Of a stretch of 7,123 bases of DNA, positions 1-4,548 are shown piece after piece. Location of the stretch: NCBI GenBank assembly GCA_021781255.1, contig JAJXXG010001006.1, forward strand, positions 1-7,123. Reading direction: 5' to 3'. The DNA comes from Acidobacteriota bacterium (GTDB lineage Bacteria > Acidobacteriota > Terriglobia > Terriglobales > Acidobacteriaceae). The position numbers were made by a program, and so were the translations under genes. The notes beneath the pieces were generated by a model, which saw only the letters and a program-made list of their open reading frames with translations, was not told where the DNA came from and made no database searches. Position 1 is the first letter of the stretch. Each line of letters starts with the position of its first letter.

Positions 1-916
1 CGCCTTCGTCCCTTGGGTATTCTCGAACAATCGAAGTGCCTGAATGATGCTGACCTGTCAAGTGGCGAAATTCCGTGATGCGGGTGAAGTCCTGTTCGTT
101 TGGATAGTTCACGGTTCCAACCTGTTGGAACCGCTTAACCGCGGGCAAGTGCTCATGTTTAAAGTGCAGTGAACGATAGGGTAGCTTCCCGAAGCAAAAG
201 TCGAAGTACTCATCAATCGGCCCAGTATAAACTAGCGAACCGCAGGTAAGCTTGTGTCTAAACTTCCGAAAGTCGGTACCGATTTCCACCCTGATATTTG
301 GGTGACGAAGCATTCGGGCAAACATCTTTGTAAAGCCTTCGGCAGGCATGTTCTGGAAGGAGTCATTGAAGTAACGATCGTCGGTGCTAGTGCGAACAGG
401 TATGCGCGCTGCCACTGTGGCACTTAGCTCAGAAAGGTCGAGACCCCATTGCTTTCGCGTATAGCCACGGAAGAACTTCTCACAAAGATCGCGTCCGACG
501 CTGGATAAGACCACGTCTTCGCTCGTCTTGATGGTATGCCGCGGTTCGCGCACGCGCTCAAAGAAGCTGGCCACTCCGGCCTCGTCGAGAGAAAGGCCAT
601 AGAGCAGATTAATGGTGGTCTGATTAATTGGTATTGGATAGAGATTGTCATTGAGCGAAGCCAAGACCCGATGCGCATACGGAATCCACTCTGTAAAGCG
701 GGACAGGTAGTCTGAGACGGCGCGGGAATTCGTATGGAAAATGTGAGGTCCATAGCGGTGAATCAGAACTCCATGATGATCCACCTCGTCGAAGGCATTT
801 CCGCCGATGTGCGTCCTCTTGTCGATCACCAGCACGGATTTGCCTGCGACAGCGCAACGTTCGGCCACCACGCTACCTGCAAATCCGGCTCCAACGATCA
901 GGACATCCGTCTTCAT
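1..916 (-). CDS. glf: UDP-galactopyranose mutase, 3' end cut by window edge
   Basis: This gene encodes the flavoenzyme that interconverts UDP-galactopyranose and UDP-galactofuranose in the cytoplasm, supplying Galf for surface polysaccharide. I translated it by hand from the ATG at 916-914: 305 open codons run to the window edge. The family is usually about 365-400 residues, so roughly the last fifth is missing. The N-terminal FAD-binding fold is clear: VLIVGAGFAG (5-14), a beta-strand ending in acidic D32 (VLVIDKR), then the GGN motif (38-40). The family signature HRYGPHIFHT is at 53-62. RKQWG (W157), R171 and DDRYF (Y182) align with uridine- and phosphate-binding residues known in enterobacterial Glf. 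YTGPIDEYFD and YRSL follow, and the end has TRITEFRH and IVREY, similar to mycobacterial-type Glf. The start overlaps the flippase stop as ATGA, so the two are probably translationally coupled. No frameshift or missing key residue is seen in the visible part. Confidence 0.95.
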   Translation of the reverse strand, partial: MKTDVLIVGAGFAGSVVAERCAVAGKSVLVIDKRTHIGGNAFDEVDHHGVLIHRYGPHIFHTNSRAVSDYLSRFTEWIPYAHRVLASLNDNLYPIPINQTTINLLYGLSLDEAGVASFFERVREPRHTIKTSEDVVLSSVGRDLCEKFFRGYTRKQWGLDLSELSATVAARIPVRTSTDDRYFNDSFQNMPAEGFTKMFARMLRHPNIRVEIGTDFRKFRHKLTCGSLVYTGPIDEYFDFCFGKLPYRSLHFKHEHLPAVKRFQQVGTVNYPNEQDFTRITEFRHLTGQHHSGTSIVREYPRDEG

Positions 917-2202
917 GCGGGGACACCTGCCGGGGAGAAAACGCGGATGTTATAGTGCCGGAGAACAACGACCATCAAGACCGTCACAAGAAACTCCGTA
1001 ACTAGCACTGACGCTCCGGCTCCGCGAGCCGCAAACATTTTGATAAGAGGTATGGCCAACGCGAGATTGAATAACCCCGCGAAAATCAGGATTCGGCTGA
1101 ACTGCTTGTCGAGTCCGAAGGATACCATGATTTGAACTCCCAATACGTTGCTGACAACAATCAAGAAAGGCAGGAATGCGATCCAGCGCACGATGGGCAC
1201 GCTTTCAGTTGCAAGATGACCAAAACAGATTGTGACCAAAGGCTCCGCATATACGAAGACAAGAAGCGAGGCAGTCAGAGAGAATGCACTCATCCATCGC
1301 AGGATCCGGGCTGTAAATTGAAGCGCATTGTCCCGCGACTTTGCCGCGAGCGAATTAATGTGCGGGAAGATCGCTTGGGTAATTGGCGTGATGAGACCTT
1401 GCATGCCGCGCAGGAGTTTCTCCGCAGCGCTAAAGTATCCAGCTTGCAGATTCCCGGCCAGTAACCCCACCAGGAAGACATTCGTATTTGTGTACAAGCT
1501 AATTGCGGCAGTCGAAACGAACAGATGCCAGCCTTCCATAAGAGCACTCTTCAACTGCGCTGGCGCAGGCCAAACAAAACGAACCTTAAACTTGTGAAAG
1601 ATCACCCAAAGTCCGGCTACTCCGCCCACGATGGGCGTGACGGATTGAATTGCGAGGGACAGCAGAGCGTCTTGCGGATGATGTACAAACACGAAAAGAG
1701 CAATAGCTCCGATAAATCGCGAGATGCCGATGATTATGGAAATGTAGCGCATCTGCTCTATGCCTTGATAGTACCAGACGGGGAACAGAACATTCCCAAT
1801 CACTGCGAGATAGGCGACAAAGAAGAACGCGGAATTAGCTTGAAACGGTCTTACGAGGCCTATAATAGCTATGAGAATTGCGAATCCTAGACCCGCCAAG
1901 ACCAGTTTAATAAGAATGATCGTACAGAAAAGTCCTGATACCGCAATGCTGTCGTCGCGCTGCTTGGCGATCGAACGCGTGGCGGAGTAATTAAAGCCAT
2001 AGTCCGAAAAAAGAATGAAATACTGCGCAAACGACTGGGAAAGAGCTACGAGGCCGTACCTCTCCATCCCTAGGGTTCGCACCAGATACGGCAGTACGGC
2101 CAACGGGATGATGTAATTAAGTCCCTGCAGGATGTAAAGCGCGAATATGTTGCTAATGAGCTTTCGGCACCCGGTTCCTCTATCTTTCTTTTTAGACTCC
2201 AA
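913..2202 (-). CDS. wzx: Wzx-type lipid-linked oligosaccharide flippase
   Basis: The product is a 429-residue inner-membrane protein of the polysaccharide-synthesis branch of the MOP flippase superfamily. It would flip undecaprenyl-diphosphate-linked repeat units to the periplasmic face. The chain is a series of about a dozen hydrophobic segments from residue 14 to 415. Motifs typical of Wzx are visible: LPYLVRTLGMERYG (37-50), SDYGFNYSATRSIA (66-79), FPVWYYQGIEQM (140-151), NTNVFLVGLLAG (239-250) followed by GYFSAAEKLLR, and PITQAIFP (273-280). Length is normal for the family. The start is TTG at 2202-2200, chosen because AAGGAG lies five bases upstream and the N-terminus (MESKKKDR, then the first hydrophobic segment) fits family members. 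Its stop overlaps the glf start by ATGA. Flippase sequences diverge quickly, so the substrate cannot be named. A neighbouring glf suggests a Galf-containing unit, which is inference. Base composition is visibly less GC-rich than the SLBB gene upstream. Confidence 0.9.
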   Translation of the reverse strand: MESKKKDRGTGCRKLISNIFALYILQGLNYIIPLAVLPYLVRTLGMERYGLVALSQSFAQYFILFSDYGFNYSATRSIAKQRDDSIAVSGLFCTIILIKLVLAGLGFAILIAIIGLVRPFQANSAFFFVAYLAVIGNVLFPVWYYQGIEQMRYISIIIGISRFIGAIALFVFVHHPQDALLSLAIQSVTPIVGGVAGLWVIFHKFKVRFVWPAPAQLKSALMEGWHLFVSTAAISLYTNTNVFLVGLLAGNLQAGYFSAAEKLLRGMQGLITPITQAIFPHINSLAAKSRDNALQFTARILRWMSAFSLTASLLVFVYAEPLVTICFGHLATESVPIVRWIAFLPFLIVVSNVLGVQIMVSFGLDKQFSRILIFAGLFNLALAIPLIKMFAARGAGASVLVTEFLVTVLMVVVLRHYNIRVFSPAGVPA

Positions 2203-2369
2203 ACTAACTCCTTATCAGCGGCTACTGGCACTTCAGCAGATACTTGCGACATCCAGGTGCGACATGAGGACAGCACGTGCATCGACCGGCTCCTCGCATA
2301 TCTCAAACAGCAAACTTTTCCGCTTTGCCGTGCGCATGCGTCCCCAAAAGAAGTCGCAGTCGATTCAGT
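2203..2369. other. Gap between the co-polymerase and flippase genes
   Basis: This 167-base gap separates the co-polymerase stop from the flippase TTG, wider than the overlapping junction further downstream. On both strands I see no convincing small gene. There is an eight-base palindrome CGCATGCG near 2333-2340, but no stem followed by a T-run that would make an intrinsic terminator, and no clear paired -35/-10 boxes. An internal promoter is possible but not shown. Confidence 0.4.
2208..2213 (-). promoter_or_regulatory. Shine-Dalgarno site deciding the TTG start of wzx
   Basis: The minus strand reads AAGGAG followed by a five-base spacer and then TTG at 2202. This near-consensus site supports a non-ATG start for the flippase. 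Confidence 0.6.
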
Positions 2370-3629
2370 TTACCGCGCTACCCTGTTGCCGCGCATAAGG
2401 CCGAAAAGCGTAGTTGCGAACTCTTTCGTAGTGTTGAAACTATCAGGGCGCTCCCATAACTTGTCGACGAAGATCCACACGACTCCGCAGCAAGCTCCCA
2501 AGAATATTCCAAAGAAGATGATGAGTATCCGGTGCGGGGATGATCTTTTCTCCGGCACGTTCGGAGCATCTAGCTCCATAATAGATGGAATCTCTTTTGC
2601 TTCCTGCACCTTCGCAAGTTCGTATTGCTTGCTCAAAGTCTCATAGAGTGCCTCTTCTATAGTAACCTGACGGTACAAGTCATAATATCTGACTCCCAAC
2701 AGGGGTAACTCTCGGACGGAAGGCAACATCTGGTCGACCTTCAGATTGACGCCATTCCCCACATGGTCAGTCCCACTCATTTTGCGCAACTGGCTTTGCA
2801 ACTCATCGATCCGTCCACGAGCTTCCCGTACACGCACATTGTCATCGGTGTATGCAGCTTTCAATGCGGCATACTCACTTTGTGCATAGATCAGTTGGGC
2901 TTGCAGTTTGTTCGTCGCCTCGACCGCCGCTTCACCTTGCTTCTCAAGGTCCAGGGTCGCGTTATGGCTGGAGAACTGGCTCAATGCGAGCGAACTGGCG
3001 TCGAGGTCACTCTTGATGGATTTTAGCCGCTGCTCTAGAAATATGCGTTCCCTGCGCGCTGACGAGGTGCTCAGCCTGTTAGCAAGTGTATTCAGTTCTT
3101 CTATGTAGGCTGCAGTAATGTCCCGCGCTCGATATCGATCACGATCCGTCACAGTGATCGTGATGATTCCGTCCTTCTTGTCCTCCAAGAAGGATGATCG
3201 CTTGAGTAGGTGCTTTTGGGTATCCACATAGGACTGGTAGTGATAAACCTGCCGTAAATCAAAGCGTTTGATGATATCGTTCAGACTTGTTCGACTGCTG
3301 AGAATGCCTATTGCGAGCTGCCCTGGAGTCTTCTGGCTCATTAAGCTGGCCGACACACCCGATGAAAGCAACCCGCTGCCAGAGCCCGAAAGGCCAGTGA
3401 GCATGGAAGAACTTGAGAATGCCTGCTGGTCAGGAGGCATTAACTGCGCGGTTGAGGTGTACTCATTGGGCAACAAGAAAGCGCAGGTGGCCGCAATCAT
3501 TAATCCGATCCCCATCATTGTCAAAAGAAAGCGCCGCGATTCAAATAGCGCGGTCACTAATTCACGAATCGGGATCGAAGTCGGTTTTTCGTCGGGTATC
3601 TCGTATTGCTCTTCTTCCGTATGCTTCAA
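2370..3629 (-). CDS. Wzz-like polysaccharide co-polymerase (chain-length determinant)
   Basis: This inner-membrane protein of the Wzz/PCP family would control chain length and couple polymerisation to export. The protein is 419 residues from the TTG start at 3629-3627. It has a short cytoplasmic N-terminus rich in Glu and Lys, TM1 at about 34-54 (FLLTMMGIGLMIAATCAFLL), then NEYTSTAQLMPPDQQ, the usual Wzz-domain entry. A Ser/Gly-rich stretch lies at about 72-90 and a long charged helical, probably coiled-coil region at about 192-284. A proline motif (APNVPEKRSSPHR) precedes TM2 at about 368-388. The 31-residue cytoplasmic tail has no Walker motifs or tyrosine cluster, so this is not a Wzc-type kinase fusion. 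The same frame stays open upstream to an ATG at 3866, but that extension runs antiparallel in register over a pseudogene in another frame and has no Wzz character. The TTG has GGGAG eight bases upstream and places TM1 where the family expects it. Its position between the exporter and Wzx fits a Wzx/Wzy-dependent locus. Confidence 0.88.
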   Translation of the reverse strand: MKHTEEEQYEIPDEKPTSIPIRELVTALFESRRFLLTMMGIGLMIAATCAFLLPNEYTSTAQLMPPDQQAFSSSSMLTGLSGSGSGLLSSGVSASLMSQKTPGQLAIGILSSRTSLNDIIKRFDLRQVYHYQSYVDTQKHLLKRSSFLEDKKDGIITITVTDRDRYRARDITAAYIEELNTLANRLSTSSARRERIFLEQRLKSIKSDLDASSLALSQFSSHNATLDLEKQGEAAVEATNKLQAQLIYAQSEYAALKAAYTDDNVRVREARGRIDELQSQLRKMSGTDHVGNGVNLKVDQMLPSVRELPLLGVRYYDLYRQVTIEEALYETLSKQYELAKVQEAKEIPSIMELDAPNVPEKRSSPHRILIIFFGIFLGACCGVVWIFVDKLWERPDSFNTTKEFATTLFGLMRGNRVAR

Positions 3630-3790
3630 AGTAGCATCTCCCGCAGGAAAATCCCTACAGCAAAGGTAATTATTTAGCGTATAATATCCAATAGAATCAA
3701 CATGTTGCGTGGCTGGTAGCCGAAGATCTCCCTGTTGGATTAGGACGTCGAGAATGCTCTCTCCGGAAAGTGTACTCCACGCAAAGGCAA
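3630..3790. other. Leader between the exporter remnant and the co-polymerase gene
   Basis: This stretch lies between the stop of the decayed exporter copy and the co-polymerase TTG. It contains an AT-rich patch at about 3667-3697, unlike its GC-rich surroundings. The patch holds TATTAT- and TAAATA-like hexamers on the minus strand, but no good -35 box at the right distance. I see no gene. If the co-polymerase has its own promoter, this is the likeliest site, but the motif evidence is weak. Confidence 0.3.
3638..3642 (-). promoter_or_regulatory. Shine-Dalgarno site deciding the TTG start of the co-polymerase
   Basis: The minus strand reads GGGAG, an eight-base spacer, then TTG at 3629. No ATG or GTG in the same frame near here has a comparable site. 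An ATG at 3637-3635 is out of frame and meets a stop after two codons. Confidence 0.6.
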
Positions 3791-4147
3791 TCAGATGACT
3801 CCGCCAATGGCGAGCGGTACGGTCATAGCCGACATGAACTGGGCCACGCCAATGATGTTTTGCCAAACCGCTGAGCCGCCGACGATCTTCACGGGAACAA
3901 AGATCGTGTCGCCGGGCTGCATCCAGACATTCTTGAAAGCGCTGCCCATCCAGATGCTCTGCTGGTTCTGCGGGATGAATACCGATCCATCCGCCCGCAG
4001 CACATACATGTGCTTCTTGTCGCCGGTGCGTGTCGCCCCGCCCGCCTTCTTCAGTTACCAGTCGAGACTCCTCCCCGGAACATAACTGATGGCGACGGGA
4101 TTATAGACCTGGCCGCTCACCTCGACAAAGTTCGGCTGTTTAGGATG
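3791..4147 (-). pseudogene. Decayed C-terminal remnant of a second SLBB export protein
   Basis: Translated on the minus strand in a single frame from 4147 to the TGA at 3793-3791, this reads as a copy of residues 719-834 of the intact exporter next door. By hand alignment, 78 of 116 aligned positions are identical. Conserved blocks include GQVYNP, AISYVPGR, LKKAGG, YVLRADGSV, QSIWMG, GDTIFVP and VWQNI. It therefore keeps the last SLBB domain and the hydrophobic C-terminal tail. The sequence is broken: where the intact gene has TAT (Tyr749) in DWYLKK, this copy has TAA at 4057-4055. Upstream of 4147 the similarity fades within a few codons, and another in-frame stop occurs at 4186-4184. There is one in-frame six-base insertion (GSAFKN against GFGN). 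An ATG at 4009 allows a 72-residue open stretch, but it starts mid-domain and has no supporting start signal, so I do not call it a gene. The divergence suggests an old paralogue, not a recent duplication. Confidence 0.88.
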
Positions 4148-4301
4148 CAACCGATACCAGCTGCCAGCTGTGCCGCCTCGACGTCACCCCCGGGCATAAC
4201 CAGCTTGTGGCAGGTGCAAGCGCGGACCGTCAGCCTAACCGCCGCTTGCTACTTTCAACTGGAAGCGAGACTTGCTCCAGGTTGGGGCTATTTTGTACAT
4301 C
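4148..4301. other. Unassigned scar between exporter remnant and transposase relic
   Basis: No gene is visible here. Similarity to the exporter ends near its left side, and the transposase start codon follows directly on its right. It may contain the outer end and leader of the lost insertion sequence, but I could not identify a terminal inverted repeat because no partner end survives in the window. Confidence 0.4.
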
Positions 4302-4497
4302 ATGGCGGAGAACGACTGGACACGGGTATTGGAATGGCCGGGATATTAGGTGCACCGGCATGAGATTGATGAGGCGGGCAAGCGATTGCAGCTATGGGTG
4401 CGGCGCTTACGAGCCAATAAGCAAGTTGGTCTGCTCGGGATGTGGCAAGCCGGTAGGCGAGATTGTCGCCAGCTACGAGCGGGAAGTACGTGATTTT
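4302..4497 (+). mobile_element. Relic of an ISL3-family-type transposase (N-terminal zinc-finger part)
   Basis: On the plus strand, opposite to all neighbouring genes, the ATG at 4302 opens MAENDWTRVLEWPGY, then a TAG at 4347-4349, then VHRHEIDEAGKRLQLWVRR. A one-base frameshift between about 4407 and 4423 moves the reading into KLVCSGCGKPV, ending with YEREVRDF at 4497. This order (WPGY block, a strand with LWVRR, a CxxC zinc-finger half, then EREVRD) matches my recollection of the N-terminus of ISL3-family transposases with a zf-ISL3 domain. The second cysteine pair, the helix-turn-helix and the whole DDE catalytic domain are missing. About 65 of more than 400 expected residues remain. It cannot make a working enzyme. 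The family call rests on recognition of this short segment; a database search with the repaired frame would settle it. Confidence 0.68.
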
Positions 4498-4548
4498 CGA
4501 GGGCGTCTCCCATCCCTCTCCAGCAATCTCACTCATCTTGGCAAAAGG
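4498..4548. other. Short junction downstream of the intact exporter stop
   Basis: These 51 bases lie between the exporter stop and the broken edge of the transposase relic. On the minus strand an ATG at 4536-4534 opens MSEIAGEGWETPS before running into antisense transposase sequence. It could be the first codons of a lost downstream gene, such as an older co-polymerase, but no good ribosome binding site is visible and the length is too short to prove anything. Confidence 0.3.

Noticed and set aside
232..857. Minus-strand open frames of 63, 109 and 69 codons
   Set aside because: They are out-of-frame shadows of glf, which has one uninterrupted frame from 916 to the window edge with clear family motifs.
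1132..1890. Plus-strand open frames of 89-121 codons
   Set aside because: They are antisense to the flippase, have no recognisable motifs, and overlap one another.
2332..2341. Palindrome CGCATGCG as a terminator after the co-polymerase
   Set aside because: The stem is only four base pairs with no loop and no T-run on either strand.
3667..3697. Sigma-70-like promoter in the AT-rich patch before the co-polymerase
   Set aside because: TTGATT and TTGGAT can be found, but the hexamers 17 bases downstream match the -10 consensus poorly. The patch is noted as a possible promoter site only, not called.
3791..4009. A 72-residue minus-strand open frame as an independent small gene
   Set aside because: It is the tail of the exporter pseudogene: it starts in mid-domain at a position aligned to residue 765 of the intact protein, has no good ribosome site, and homology continues upstream through the stop codon.
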